Below, piece by piece: positions 25,698 to 33,829 of a DNA stretch of 33,829 nucleotides (its first letter is position 1; each line of letters starts with the position of its first letter). The position numbers and the translations under genes are program-made. Source of the stretch: an uncultured Synergistales bacterium (GTDB taxonomy: Bacteria > Synergistota > Synergistia > Synergistales > Aminobacteriaceae); assembly GCA_905235395.1 (NCBI GenBank), contig CAJOLN010000018.1, positions 1 to 33,829 of the forward strand, in the 5' to 3' direction. Below the pieces are notes generated by a model. That model was given only the letters and a program-made list of their open reading frames with translations. It did not search any database and was not told the DNA's origin.

Positions 25698-26333
25698 TTG
25701 AACTACAAACGCTTTCCATTGGGAGCATTATGGACTAACGGTTATTTGTTCTGGGATGATGAATCTCATGAGGCTTTCTTCATTGATCCGGGCGGAAAGA
25801 CAAGAGATGTTCAAAAATTTCTGAAGGAACATGATTTGAAACTCACAATGATTCTTCTCACTCACGGACACATAGATCACATTGCAGGAATTCACGAGCT
25901 TGTACCATATGTTCACGATAATATTTACATCGGCGAGAAAGACGCAGAAATGTTACGTAAACCTTCAACACAGCTTCAGGAATTGCTCGGAGTTCATTGC
26001 GAAGGCATAAATGATTTTCATGAAGTGAATGAAGGAAGAGAGATTGATTTTTCAGGCTACAATATTAAGGTTATGGAGACACCCGGACATACAGAAGGCA
26101 GTGTATGTTACATGATAACGGACAAAGAGAATCACAGCATATTGATTTCAGGTGATACGTTATTTGCTCAGAGTGTCGGACGTACTGACCTCGAAGGCGG
26201 AGACGAAATCAAACTTGAGGCATCACTTCGCAGACTCGATACATTGAAGCCCGGCTTGCATGTTCTTCCAGGTCATGGCCCTGATACATCAATAGGTGAA
26301 GAACGTGAATTGAATCCATACTGGCCAAGATAG
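25698..26333 (+). CDS. MBL-fold metallohydrolase (glyoxalase II-like)
   Basis: A metallo-beta-lactamase-fold hydrolase of the GloB-like group, commonly found after rel and dtd. The dinuclear metal site is visible: LTHGHIDHIAG, TPGHTEGSVCY, SGDTLFAQSVGRTD and a final LPGHGPDTS histidine. Such proteins hydrolyse thioesters, often S-lactoylglutathione-like substrates, but the true substrate is unknown. I chose TTG 25698, which has GGGGG about 10 bases upstream. The frame also opens at 25671 inside dtd. The length from TTG is 211 residues, typical for the group. Confidence 0.88.
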   Translation: MNYKRFPLGALWTNGYLFWDDESHEAFFIDPGGKTRDVQKFLKEHDLKLTMILLTHGHIDHIAGIHELVPYVHDNIYIGEKDAEMLRKPSTQLQELLGVHCEGINDFHEVNEGREIDFSGYNIKVMETPGHTEGSVCYMITDKENHSILISGDTLFAQSVGRTDLEGGDEIKLEASLRRLDTLKPGLHVLPGHGPDTSIGEERELNPYWPR

Positions 26334-26346
26334 AGAGAGAATAAAG

Positions 26347-27402
26347 ATGTTCAAATATTTATCTGGCGTTCTGGGAATGGATGTAGGAATAGATTTAGGT
26401 TCATCAAATATAGTTGTCTATGTCAAAGAGAAGGGAATAGTATTAAGTGAACCTTCAGCAGTAGCCGTGAAAAAATTACCCAGAGGAGAAGGTTCAGAAG
26501 TTATTGCTGTCGGACGTGACGCAAAAGCAATGTCCGGAAAAGTTCCTACAGGAATTGAAGCTATATGGCCTCTTGAAGGTGGAGTAATCGCAAATTTCGA
26601 TATGACTCAGGAACTCATTCATTACGCATTGAAACGCGTAAGTTCAAGCAATAATTTCATGGTTCATCCGAGAGTTGTAATCTCAATTCCCGCAGAGGTA
26701 ACTGAAGTTGAACGCAAAGCCGTAATTGATGCAACATTAGGAGCAGGTGCAAGTGAGGCATATGTAGTTGAAGAACCAATAAGTGCGGCATTAGGTGTAG
26801 GTCTGCCAATCGATAAGCCGTCGGGCTGCATGATAATAGATATAGGCGGAGGAACAAGCGAAGTCAGCGTAATATCACTCGGAGGAATTGTAGTAACGAG
26901 TTCACTTCGTACAGCAGGCAAAATGATGGACAATGCAATTATCGCAATGGTACGTTCACGTTATGCACTTCTAATAGGCGAGACTACAGCAGAAGAAGTG
27001 AAAAATACAATCGGGTCTGCTCTTCCTTTAACACCTGAACTTGAAATGAATGTTAAAGGACGTGACTTATCTGACGGATTGCCTAAGAGTGATACAGTAT
27101 CATCAATAGAAGTCCGCGAGGCAATGGAACCTATATTTGTAGGCATTGAAGACATGGTGAAAATTGCACTTGAGAAAATGCCTCCTGAACTTGCAAAAGA
27201 TGTTGTAGACAGAGGAGTGATTCTTACAGGAGGAGTTGCACTCATGCGGGGATTCTCTGAGAGATTATCCCGTGCAATCAATACGCCTGTTATCGTTGCA
27301 GAAGAGCCTTTGAATTCCGTTGCGCTTGGTGTTGGAAAGATACTCGATAATCTCGGAGCAATGAGAAGAGTTTTAACATCAGTTGAGAGAGGCTCACGCT
27401 AA
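26347..27402 (+). CDS. mreB: rod shape-determining protein MreB
   Basis: MreB is the actin-like filament protein that directs lateral wall synthesis. At 351 residues, the actin-fold ATP-binding motifs are clear: GIDLGSSNIVVYV (phosphate 1), IDIGGGTSEVSVISLGGIV (phosphate 2) and ILTGGVALMRGFSERL (adenosine). The N-terminal MFKYLSGVLGM could form the membrane-binding amphipathic segment. The ribosome site is poor (GAGAGAG). Next comes mreC with a 6-base gap, so one operon. Confidence 0.96.
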   Translation: MFKYLSGVLGMDVGIDLGSSNIVVYVKEKGIVLSEPSAVAVKKLPRGEGSEVIAVGRDAKAMSGKVPTGIEAIWPLEGGVIANFDMTQELIHYALKRVSSSNNFMVHPRVVISIPAEVTEVERKAVIDATLGAGASEAYVVEEPISAALGVGLPIDKPSGCMIIDIGGGTSEVSVISLGGIVVTSSLRTAGKMMDNAIIAMVRSRYALLIGETTAEEVKNTIGSALPLTPELEMNVKGRDLSDGLPKSDTVSSIEVREAMEPIFVGIEDMVKIALEKMPPELAKDVVDRGVILTGGVALMRGFSERLSRAINTPVIVAEEPLNSVALGVGKILDNLGAMRRVLTSVERGSR

Positions 27403-27408
27403 ACTTTA

Positions 27409-28176
27409 ATGGACAATACACGAAATACTACTCGTGAATGGGTACACGGTCTCATTGCCTTAATACTTGGCCTCTTTCTTCTGGGAATAAGTTCGGGAAT
27501 GGGAGTCATGAAGAGCATAGTTGATTTATGGGGAAGTATTCTCTCTATTCCTGAATACCCCGCTGTCATTATGCGTGAAATGTTCATAGAATGGCGTTCA
27601 TGGTCTCGTGACAAGAACACTCTGAATGATGAGGTAAGACGTTTGAGGAATGAGAATGCGAAACTTAGATTAGACCTCGCGAAGTTCAACAGTGAAAAGA
27701 TATATGAGTCATCGGATAATGAAATACGGACAGCAAGAGTAACATTGAGAGCACCAATGTCATGGTGGAGTGAGATACGAATAGACAGAGGAGAACAGGA
27801 TAAAATTACGCAGGGGCTTCCGGTATTCAGCAACGGATATTTAATCGGACGTGTGAGTTCCGTATCTCTCATGTCATCATGGGCAGAACTTATTACGTCT
27901 CCGTCTTTCATGATCCCCGCTGTGATTGAAGAAACTCGTGAACTCGGTGTTGTTGCTGGTGACGGAAATGGTTCTGTGCTGTTGAGATACATACCAGCAG
28001 GCAGAGGAATAAAAACAGGAATGAAAGTGAGTACCGCAATGATTGGTGAACAAGTGCCGCCTGGCTTACCCATAGGACAAATTTCAGGAGAGTTTGCCGC
28101 AGGTGTTGACGGGTACACAACATACAGAATTGAACCGGGCGCAGACATGTCGAGATTTTACACAGTGAGTTATTGA
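27409..28176 (+). CDS. mreC: rod shape-determining protein MreC
   Basis: MreC is a bitopic membrane protein that links MreB filaments to PBP2. The 255 residues show a short cytoplasmic start, a membrane helix (residues 11-35) and a coiled coil (about 58-85). Two beta-barrel halves end in GYTTYRIEPGADMSRF. The segment DRGEQDKITQGLPV then GYLIGRVSSVS is the conserved core of the family. The stop is followed three bases later by the mreD ATG. A standard length supports an intact gene. Confidence 0.92.
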   Translation: MDNTRNTTREWVHGLIALILGLFLLGISSGMGVMKSIVDLWGSILSIPEYPAVIMREMFIEWRSWSRDKNTLNDEVRRLRNENAKLRLDLAKFNSEKIYESSDNEIRTARVTLRAPMSWWSEIRIDRGEQDKITQGLPVFSNGYLIGRVSSVSLMSSWAELITSPSFMIPAVIEETRELGVVAGDGNGSVLLRYIPAGRGIKTGMKVSTAMIGEQVPPGLPIGQISGEFAAGVDGYTTYRIEPGADMSRFYTVSY

Positions 28177-28179
28177 TTC

Positions 28180-28650
28180 ATGACGTTAATTATTCTTTGG
28201 CTCATTCAGGACTTATTGACCGTCTTCACTGGCGGAGCTATGCAGATACCCAGCCTCTTTATGCTTGGCCTCGTGTATAGATTGCTCATTGATGACAGTA
28301 ATGACGAAGGCGTTAATCTCTGGGGAATATGGAGCGCATTTGCAGGAGGAGTTTTATGGGATTTACGGTGGATAGGCATTCCGGGTTTTTTCACACTCGG
28401 TTATGTTGTCGTTGTGCTCGCAGTGATTCAGGTCTGGGGAATCATTCCTCCTCAGGGCAGAAGCTCAGGTACAGGTCTAATCGTGTTCATACTCATGGAA
28501 ATATCACAGCTCATTCCTCCTTTACTGCCCGTTCTGATTCTCGGAGGTTCAGCAGGCTGGAGGTTCTTTCTTATGCAGCAGGTATACTCTCTTCCGGCAA
28601 TATTATTCTGCATATACATCTACAACAGGAAAGTACGAAACAGGAAGTGA
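28180..28650 (+). CDS. mreD: rod shape-determining protein MreD
   Basis: MreD is a small polytopic membrane partner of MreC and PBP2. The 156 residues are almost entirely hydrophobic, with about five membrane helices, and identity rests on this, length and position between mreC and mrdA. The motif GGVLWDLRWIGIPGFFTLGYV is the typical inner segment. There is no good ribosome site; coupling with mreC is likely. Confidence 0.88.
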   Translation: MTLIILWLIQDLLTVFTGGAMQIPSLFMLGLVYRLLIDDSNDEGVNLWGIWSAFAGGVLWDLRWIGIPGFFTLGYVVVVLAVIQVWGIIPPQGRSSGTGLIVFILMEISQLIPPLLPVLILGGSAGWRFFLMQQVYSLPAILFCIYIYNRKVRNRK

Positions 28651-28659
28651 AAATGAAAA

Positions 28660-30372
28660 TTGGAAATATTAGACAGCAGACTTAAATTATTTATGTACTG
28701 CATGACTGCCTCATTATTGATTCTAATCAGCGGTTTATATTTCTGTCAGATATATCAGAGTGATAAATATGTTCGTCTGGCACATATAAACAGACTCAGA
28801 ATGATTCGATTCCCCGCACCAAGAGGCGAAATTTTTGACCGTAACGGTGTACCCTTAGCCGTGAATGATACTACCTTCTGTATAATGGGTTACCCTCTCG
28901 ACTTAAACACCCCTGAAAAACTCGAACACCTCAGCAAAATATTAATGCGTCATGGAATCCCGATAAGCATAGAAGATTTACAGAAGACGATAAAACAACA
29001 GAGAATTGCACCATACAGAGTGATGAAAATTGTGCCTAACCTGACGATGACACAAATGGCCGAACTTGTTGCAGATTATGATTTTCCTCGTGAACTTTTC
29101 CCTTTAAGCGTGTGGCGAAGAACATATCCTGCCGGAACAGTTGCGGCTAATATTCTTGGTTACGTTGGCGAAATTTCAGAGAGAGAACTTGAATTACGTT
29201 CCGAAGAAGGCTATGTAGGAGGTGATTTAATAGGCAAGTCAGGAATAGAACGCTCATATGAATCAATACTCAGAGGTTCACCAGGACAGGAAGCACTTGA
29301 AGTTGATGCACGAGGCCGAAGAGTTAGAACTCTCGATGCAAATCCTGCGGTCAAAGGTGAAGACCTTCATCTCACTATCGACGTTGGAGCACAGAAGTTA
29401 GCGGTTGAATTGCTCAGGAACTGGAAAGGTGCAGTTGTTGCTATGGACGTTAAGACAGGTGAAGTGTTAGCAATCGCATCAAGCCCTGTGTATGATAATA
29501 ACCCGTTGACGTGGGGAATATCTGGACGTGAATGGAACGCAATGATAAATGATCCCAACAGGCCAATGTTAGACCGCGCAATAGCAGGTGTGTATCCTCC
29601 CGCGAGTACATTCAAGGCGTTCATGTCTATAGCAGCACTCGAAGAAAATTCAATCACACAGTCGAGTATGTATTCATGCAGAGGAGGTTTGCGTTTCGGT
29701 TCTCATCTTTTCAAATGCTGGAAACATTCAGGGCATGGTGGTTTGAATGTCACTGGTGCATTGCAGCATTCATGTGATGTATTCTTCTATCAGGTAGGAC
29801 TGAAGACAGGCATAGATAATTTAATCAAATGGGGAAGAAAATTTCATTTAGGTGAACCAACAGGAATAGATTTGCCTGGTGAAAGCGGAGGCAACATCGC
29901 AGGATCAGAATGGAAAATGCGGAGGTTCAATCGTCAATGGGGAAACGGAGACACGATTAACTATTCAATAGGACAGGGCTATATGCTGATGACTCCGATT
30001 CAAATTGCCCGTGTCTATGCAGCAATCGCTAACGGAGGAAAAATGGTAACGCCTCATCTCAACATCAAAGGCTACAAGACACCAGAAGATATTGGTCTGA
30101 ATTCTGAGAAACTCGAAATAGTTCGCAAAGGATTAGAAGCAGTTGTGAGTCGCGGAACAGGTTCGAGGGCAGGAAGATTCGGTGTGAAAGTTGCAGGCAA
30201 GACAGGCACGGCTCAGAATTCACACGGTGATGACCATGCGCTTTTTGCAGGCTATGCTCCCGCAGATGATCCAAAGTATGTAGCTGTTGCTGTAATTGAA
30301 GGAGGCAAACACGGAAGCAGTGTAGCAGGGCCTATAGTTGGTCAGATGCTCGCACATTTGTTATCTCACTAG
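28660..30372 (+). CDS. mrdA: penicillin-binding protein 2 (peptidoglycan D,D-transpeptidase MrdA)
   Basis: PBP2 is the transpeptidase of the rod complex, paired with RodA. A single N-terminal membrane helix (residues 10-30) is followed by the pedestal domain (FPAPRGEIFDRNGVPLAVN). The catalytic motifs are all present: the SxxK serine in PPASTFKAFM (about residue 313), SCD in HSCDVFFYQ, and KTGTAQN near residue 515. Length (570) is a little short of E. coli PBP2 but normal here. The start is TTG at 28660; an AGGA lies 14 bases upstream, and an ATG at 28652 is out of frame. This is the last gene of the tadA-mrdA block, with a promoter just downstream. Confidence 0.95.
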   Translation: MEILDSRLKLFMYCMTASLLILISGLYFCQIYQSDKYVRLAHINRLRMIRFPAPRGEIFDRNGVPLAVNDTTFCIMGYPLDLNTPEKLEHLSKILMRHGIPISIEDLQKTIKQQRIAPYRVMKIVPNLTMTQMAELVADYDFPRELFPLSVWRRTYPAGTVAANILGYVGEISERELELRSEEGYVGGDLIGKSGIERSYESILRGSPGQEALEVDARGRRVRTLDANPAVKGEDLHLTIDVGAQKLAVELLRNWKGAVVAMDVKTGEVLAIASSPVYDNNPLTWGISGREWNAMINDPNRPMLDRAIAGVYPPASTFKAFMSIAALEENSITQSSMYSCRGGLRFGSHLFKCWKHSGHGGLNVTGALQHSCDVFFYQVGLKTGIDNLIKWGRKFHLGEPTGIDLPGESGGNIAGSEWKMRRFNRQWGNGDTINYSIGQGYMLMTPIQIARVYAAIANGGKMVTPHLNIKGYKTPEDIGLNSEKLEIVRKGLEAVVSRGTGSRAGRFGVKVAGKTGTAQNSHGDDHALFAGYAPADDPKYVAVAVIEGGKHGSSVAGPIVGQMLAHLLSH

Positions 30373-30382
30373 AAATTCATAC

Positions 30383-30411
30383 TTGCAAAAATCCCGCATT
30401 AACAAAATAAT
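30383..30411 (+). promoter_or_regulatory. putative promoter of the min-rodA operon
   Basis: TTGCAA (30383-30388) and AATAAT (30406-30411) are 17 bases apart, matching the consensus at 4 and 5 of 6 positions. They lie in the 90-base gap between mrdA and minC, the only sizeable gap in the plus block. I saw no GC-rich terminator hairpin here, so read-through from mrdA may also supply transcripts. Confidence 0.45.
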
Positions 30412-30462
30412 TAAGCACACAAAAAAATTTTTTATCATTAAGATACAAAGAATGAAAAGACC

Positions 30463-31227
30463 ATGAGGATACCAAATTTAAATTTGCTGAGAAAGATTCG
30501 CAAGTCCGATGCGAAACCTGAGCGTACACATTACGGATTGAAGTTTATAATTCCTGAGAACCTTACAGAAGATGAAATCTTAAAGTCTCTTGTGCGAATA
30601 CCTGCAAAAAATTACAAGCTGCCTGATGAACAAGGGATTGCACTTGATTTCGGAGGACGTTCATGTTCAAAGAGGCTGGTGCTTCACATACTGAATTCTA
30701 TTGTATGGGAGAAAGATTTGAGGATTCTCTCGTGGCTCTCAAGCAATGAAGACAGCATGAAACTCTTCCGTTCCGCAGGATTATGCGTGAATGAACCTGC
30801 CGAAAATATCAACGAAGCCGAGAAGCCCGAAGAGTCACCTGAATCAAAAAATGAATCAGAAAAAACTGAAGAACGTATATCAGCTTTGAAAGTTGTATAT
30901 AATTCTATGCGTTCAGGTCAGAAAGTTGAAACTGAAGGAGACGTTCTCGTTCTTGGTCATCTGAATCCAGGTGCAGAAGTAATCGCAGGAGGAAGCATAA
31001 TAGTTGCAGGAAGACTACTCGGTGTTGTGCATGCAGGAGGATACGGACGAGGAGATGTATTCGTTTGGGCAGGGAGCTTTGAGACCCCGCAGGTTAGAAT
31101 CGGAAACAAATTATGCTATGCCGATTCAAAATCTACGTCATGCTGGCGGAAATGCGTTGTGATTACACTTGAAGACGGAACGCCAGTAATACGTGAGAAT
31201 AAATTTATGAGCATGGAGAAAAAATAA
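30463..31227 (+). CDS. minC: septum site-determining protein MinC
   Basis: MinC inhibits FtsZ polymerisation away from midcell. The 254-residue protein has an N-terminal FtsZ-binding domain and an acidic Glu/Lys/Pro linker (about residues 118-140). The C-terminal beta-helix, which binds MinD, reads GDVLVLGHLNPGAEVIAGGSI then VAGRLLGVVHAGGYG. This fold is specific to MinC. Start ATG 30463 has only a weak AAAGA upstream. Gene order minC-minD-minE-rodA is compact. Confidence 0.9.
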   Translation: MRIPNLNLLRKIRKSDAKPERTHYGLKFIIPENLTEDEILKSLVRIPAKNYKLPDEQGIALDFGGRSCSKRLVLHILNSIVWEKDLRILSWLSSNEDSMKLFRSAGLCVNEPAENINEAEKPEESPESKNESEKTEERISALKVVYNSMRSGQKVETEGDVLVLGHLNPGAEVIAGGSIIVAGRLLGVVHAGGYGRGDVFVWAGSFETPQVRIGNKLCYADSKSTSCWRKCVVITLEDGTPVIRENKFMSMEKK

Positions 31228-31247
31228 CAGGAGGGTTTTAATTTTAA

Positions 31248-32057
31248 ATGTCAGCACGTGTAATAGTAACAACTTCAGGCAAGGGCGGAGTAGGCAAGAC
31301 AACATCAACAGCAAATATTGCCGCAGCACTGGCCAAGTTTGGAAAGAAAGTAGTAGCAATTGATGCAGATGTAGGATTGCGCAATCTCGATGTCATTATG
31401 GGACTTGAGAACAGAGTTGTGTATAACTTCATTGATGTAATCGAGAAGACCTGCAAAATGTCTGCTGCACTCGTCAAAGATAAAAGAGTTCCGGGTTTAT
31501 ATCTGCTTCCTGCCGCACAGACACGCACGAAAGATGCAGTGAACCCTGAACAGATGATTGCGTTGTGTGAAGAACTGAAACCTGATTTTGATTTCATTTT
31601 TCTTGATTGCCCCGCAGGCATTGAAGGAGGTTTCAAGAACGCAGCAGCAGGTGCAGATGAAGCACTTGTAGTGACGACACCAGAGATACCCGCAGTGAGA
31701 GACGCAGATAGAATAATCGGAATGCTTGAATCAATGGGCAAATCTCCCATAAGGCTCATCATTAATCGTCTGCGCCCTAATATGGTTCAGGACGGTGACA
31801 TGTTAGCAAAAGATGATATTCTTGATGTCTTGTCGATTGAGCTTATCGGTGTAGTTCCTGAAGATGAAAGCGTAATACGTGCCACGAATAACGGTGAACC
31901 TATGACCATGACGCTTGATTCACCAGCCGCACACGCATACTTGAACATAGCGGAGAGACTGCTGGGCCATGATGTGCCGTTAATGGATCTTGAGAGCTAT
32001 GCAGGTCGAGGCTTCTTCAGCAAGATAAAGAAGTTTTTCAGAGGGAAAAAGAAATAA
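31248..32057 (+). CDS. minD: septum site-determining protein MinD
   Basis: MinD is the membrane ATPase that carries MinC and is driven by MinE. The deviant Walker A KGGVGKTT is near residue 11, and the Walker-type motifs IDADVGLRNLDVIMGLE and FIFLDCPAGIEGGF follow. The last residues (FFSKIKKFFRGKKK) form the amphipathic membrane-targeting helix. Length 269 is normal. The ribosome site AGGAGG is good but lies 12-13 bases from the ATG. Confidence 0.96.
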   Translation: MSARVIVTTSGKGGVGKTTSTANIAAALAKFGKKVVAIDADVGLRNLDVIMGLENRVVYNFIDVIEKTCKMSAALVKDKRVPGLYLLPAAQTRTKDAVNPEQMIALCEELKPDFDFIFLDCPAGIEGGFKNAAAGADEALVVTTPEIPAVRDADRIIGMLESMGKSPIRLIINRLRPNMVQDGDMLAKDDILDVLSIELIGVVPEDESVIRATNNGEPMTMTLDSPAAHAYLNIAERLLGHDVPLMDLESYAGRGFFSKIKKFFRGKKK

Positions 32058-32069
32058 GGAGTTGGAAGG

Positions 32070-32345
32070 ATGGATTTTCTGAAAAAATTATTTGGGAGTG
32101 GCAACGAAACTTCCGGGCAAAAAGCAAAAGACAGGTTGAGGATCGTATTGATACATGACAGGACAGACATATCGCCGCAGTTACTCAATAATCTTCGTGA
32201 GGAGATAGTACACGTTCTTGTGAAGTACATGGACATAGACGAAAAGAAAATCGAAATAGATTTGGATCGAGATGAAAAAGCAGTAGCACTGGTAGCGAAT
32301 ATCCCGGTACTGAGAATCAAACGCAACAGCATAGAAATGAAATAG
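32070..32345 (+). CDS. minE: cell division topological specificity factor MinE
   Basis: MinE stimulates MinD ATPase and sets Min oscillation. The 91 residues have the usual layout: a membrane-targeting start (MDFLKKLFG), an anti-MinCD helix region (AKDRLRIVLIHDR) and the dimerisation strand with VLVKYMDIDEKKIEIDLDRD. The ATG has GGAAGG very close and AAGGAG 12 bases upstream. Its stop is one base before the rodA ATG. Confidence 0.95.
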   Translation: MDFLKKLFGSGNETSGQKAKDRLRIVLIHDRTDISPQLLNNLREEIVHVLVKYMDIDEKKIEIDLDRDEKAVALVANIPVLRIKRNSIEMK

Positions 32346-32346
32346 C

Positions 32347-33459
32347 ATGCGTGACTTCTGGATACGCCTGAAAGATGATATAGCCCTCACAGACAGGCTC
32401 ATGATACTTTGTGCACTGATTCTCTCAATGTGGGGAGTCTTCTGCGTCTACAGTGCAGGTGCCGGCATAATGGGACGAGGTTTTGATCTTGCGTTCCGTC
32501 AATCGATGTGGCTTCTTATAAGTGTGATTGCAATGCTCATAATTATGTATATCGGACACAGAAAGATGTTAGAGGGTGCATATCCACTTTATGGCCTGAT
32601 GCTTCTGTTTTTGCTTCTCACTGATTTATTTGCTCCGAAGGTCAACGGTGCACAGTCATGGTTAGGTGTGGGAAGTCTGAAAGTACAGCCGTCAGAATTT
32701 GCGAAGATATCAATTATTTTAATGATGTCGAAATTTCTAACGCGTTATCCTCCGCTCGACATAAAAACATTTCTTGCAGGTTTAGGCGTAATATCTCTTC
32801 CCGTATTGCTGGTTCTGCTTCAGCCTGATGCAGGAAGTGCTTTAGTCTATCTCGTGATTTCATTCGGAATGCTTGTTGCTGCGGGTACACCATTCAAATT
32901 TCTCGGCACACTTGTGGGACTTGGCCTCTCAGCAATTCCCATATTAATCATGTTCGTACTGAAAGATTATCAGAAGAAGCGAATTCTAGTATTCCTTGAC
33001 CCAAAGAGAGATCCGTTAGGTGCAGGCTACAATGTAATACAATCGAGAATAGCTGTAGGTTCAGGAGGAGTTTACGGAAAAGGTTACATGCTGGGAACGC
33101 AGAGCAAACTTAAATTCCTTCCAGAACCTCACACGGATTTTATCTTCAGCGTATTATCTGAGGAGTTCGGTTTCATTGGCAACTTGATTCTTATATTGCT
33201 GTTTGCACTCCTGCTGTTCAGGATAACGCTTACGGGAATAAGGAGCAAAGACAGGAGATGTAAAATTTTAACGGCAGGTGTATCTTCGTGGTTATGGTTT
33301 CAGATGTTCGAGAGTATAGGAATGAGTATAGGCTTAACTCCCGTTACAGGTCTTCCTCTTCCGTTTATCAGTTACGGAGGAAGTTCAATGCTTGCGATAT
33401 TCATTGCACTTGGCCTCGTAGCGAGCGTATATATTGAGGGGGCTGAAAGGAAATTCTAA
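32347..33459 (+). CDS. rodA: peptidoglycan glycosyltransferase RodA
   Basis: RodA is the SEDS-family glycosyltransferase that polymerises glycan strands with PBP2. The 370 residues show about ten membrane helices, the QPSEFAKI motif, the QPDAGSALV motif with the conserved Asp, and the loop FLPEPHTDFIFSVLSEEFGF. LPFISYGGSSML closes the family signature. Its location with mreBCD, mrdA and minCDE favours RodA over FtsW. No strong ribosome site is visible, so it is probably coupled to minE. Confidence 0.94.
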   Translation: MRDFWIRLKDDIALTDRLMILCALILSMWGVFCVYSAGAGIMGRGFDLAFRQSMWLLISVIAMLIIMYIGHRKMLEGAYPLYGLMLLFLLLTDLFAPKVNGAQSWLGVGSLKVQPSEFAKISIILMMSKFLTRYPPLDIKTFLAGLGVISLPVLLVLLQPDAGSALVYLVISFGMLVAAGTPFKFLGTLVGLGLSAIPILIMFVLKDYQKKRILVFLDPKRDPLGAGYNVIQSRIAVGSGGVYGKGYMLGTQSKLKFLPEPHTDFIFSVLSEEFGFIGNLILILLFALLLFRITLTGIRSKDRRCKILTAGVSSWLWFQMFESIGMSIGLTPVTGLPLPFISYGGSSMLAIFIALGLVASVYIEGAERKF

Positions 33460-33461
33460 GC

Positions 33462-33829
33462 ATGAATTTTGAAGAATTCAATCTGCCGGAATGGAAATTA
33501 TTATCTCAGGTATCAAGGCCGTCACGTTATTGTTGTTCAGAATGGAGACCTCATAAAAAAATTTCATGGGACGATTCAAGTTTGCGTGTGTGTATCGCAT
33601 TCCCTGATGTCTATGAAATCGGAATGAGCTATTACGGCTTCCAGATAATAGAGCAGTTCATTCACGCAATGAATAGCAGGTACATTGCAGACAGAACATA
33701 TTGCGTATGGCCTGATATGGAAGACTTGATGAAGAAGAATAATGTATTGCTCACGTCAACGGAACATAAGAGGCCGGTTAAAGATTTCGATGTATTAGCG
33801 TTCACACTTCCTCATGAAGCAAGTTACAC
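33462..33829 (+). CDS. B12-binding-type radical SAM protein of the TIGR03960 group (3' end outside window)
   Basis: About 122 residues are visible from ATG 33462, which has AAAGGA 10 bases upstream. The sequence reads RVCIAFPDVYEIGMSYYGFQ, then CVWPDMEDLMKKNNVLLTST and VLAFTLPHEASY. These match the N-terminus of the large radical SAM proteins that follow rodA in many Firmicutes and Synergistetes. The B12-binding-like fold comes first; the CxxxCxxC cluster motif would lie beyond the window. The function of this family is not firmly established. Confidence 0.85.
   Translation, partial: MNFEEFNLPEWKLLSQVSRPSRYCCSEWRPHKKISWDDSSLRVCIAFPDVYEIGMSYYGFQIIEQFIHAMNSRYIADRTYCVWPDMEDLMKKNNVLLTSTEHKRPVKDFDVLAFTLPHEASY

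Noticed and set aside
25698-26333. Stand-alone MBL protein as the missing nuclease domain of ComEC
   Set aside because: Its motifs and its place after rel and dtd are those of glyoxalase II-like hydrolases, and it lacks a signal peptide or membrane segment.

Overview
This window looks like a chromosomal segment of a low-GC, anaerobic-type Synergistota (Synergistetes) bacterium. The best marker is the C-terminus of the giant secreted protein at 16608-20531 (Gly-rich SGGGGC motif, hydrophobic stretch, KKKR tail), which resembles the sorting signal known from Synergistetes. A DUF3084 protein, end-pathway cobalamin genes, a clostridial-style IMP dehydrogenase and the order rel-dtd-MBL-mreBCD-mrdA-minCDE-rodA-radical SAM are compatible with that placement. 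This is inference by eye; no database search was run. I see no rRNA, tRNA, CRISPR array, insertion sequence or phage gene.

Layout. (1) 1-1341, plus: 3' part of miaB. (2) 1292-12719, minus: eleven tightly packed genes that read as one transcription unit starting at a good promoter at 12753-12781. In order of transcription they are a DUF1015 protein (apparently starting at a non-ATG/GTG/TTG codon), a frameshifted EamA transporter, a DUF3084 membrane protein, rnhA, comF, murJ, a uridine-kinase-like nucleoside kinase, a secreted SH3-like protein, cbiB, cobD and a cobQ whose glutaminase domain has collapsed. (3) 12831-14915, plus: comEA (frameshifted) and a short comEC without a nuclease domain, divergent from block 2. 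(4) 14967-16478, minus: guaB, facing comEC across a bidirectional terminator. (5) 16608-20531, minus: a 1307-residue surface protein combining leucine-rich repeats, an alpha/beta-hydrolase fold apparently lacking its catalytic serine, a Big_2-like domain and a sorting tail. A run of ten C lies just after its start codon. (6) 20753-30372, plus: tadA, recJ, rel, dtd, an MBL hydrolase, mreB, mreC, mreD and mrdA. (7) 30463 to the window end, plus: minC, minD, minE, rodA and the start of a TIGR03960-type radical SAM gene.

How the genes fit together. Blocks 6 and 7 are a stress and cell-shape module: tRNA editing and proofreading, (p)ppGpp, the MreBCD-PBP2-RodA elongasome and Min placement of the septum. 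The lipid II flippase MurJ in block 2 supplies the same wall machinery. Blocks 2 and 3 carry parts of a DNA-uptake system (ComF, ComEA, ComEC) that looks reduced or damaged. The end of the cobalamin pathway sits at the tail of block 2.

The most interesting element is the surface protein of block 5. Its poly-C tract is in the translatable phase now, and one C more or less would stop translation within about 12 to 30 codons. That makes it a candidate phase-variable surface protein, controlled by slippage. Four genes between 1.3 and 13.2 kb carry oddities (collapsed cobQ, frameshifted EamA and comEA, unusual DUF1015 start); these could be real decay or sequence errors.

No gene-free stretch exceeds 300 bases. 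The longest is 20532-20752 (221 bases), with two divergent promoters; next are 16479-16607 (terminator plus a dyad), 12720-12830 (divergent promoters plus an inverted repeat) and 30373-30462 (a promoter).
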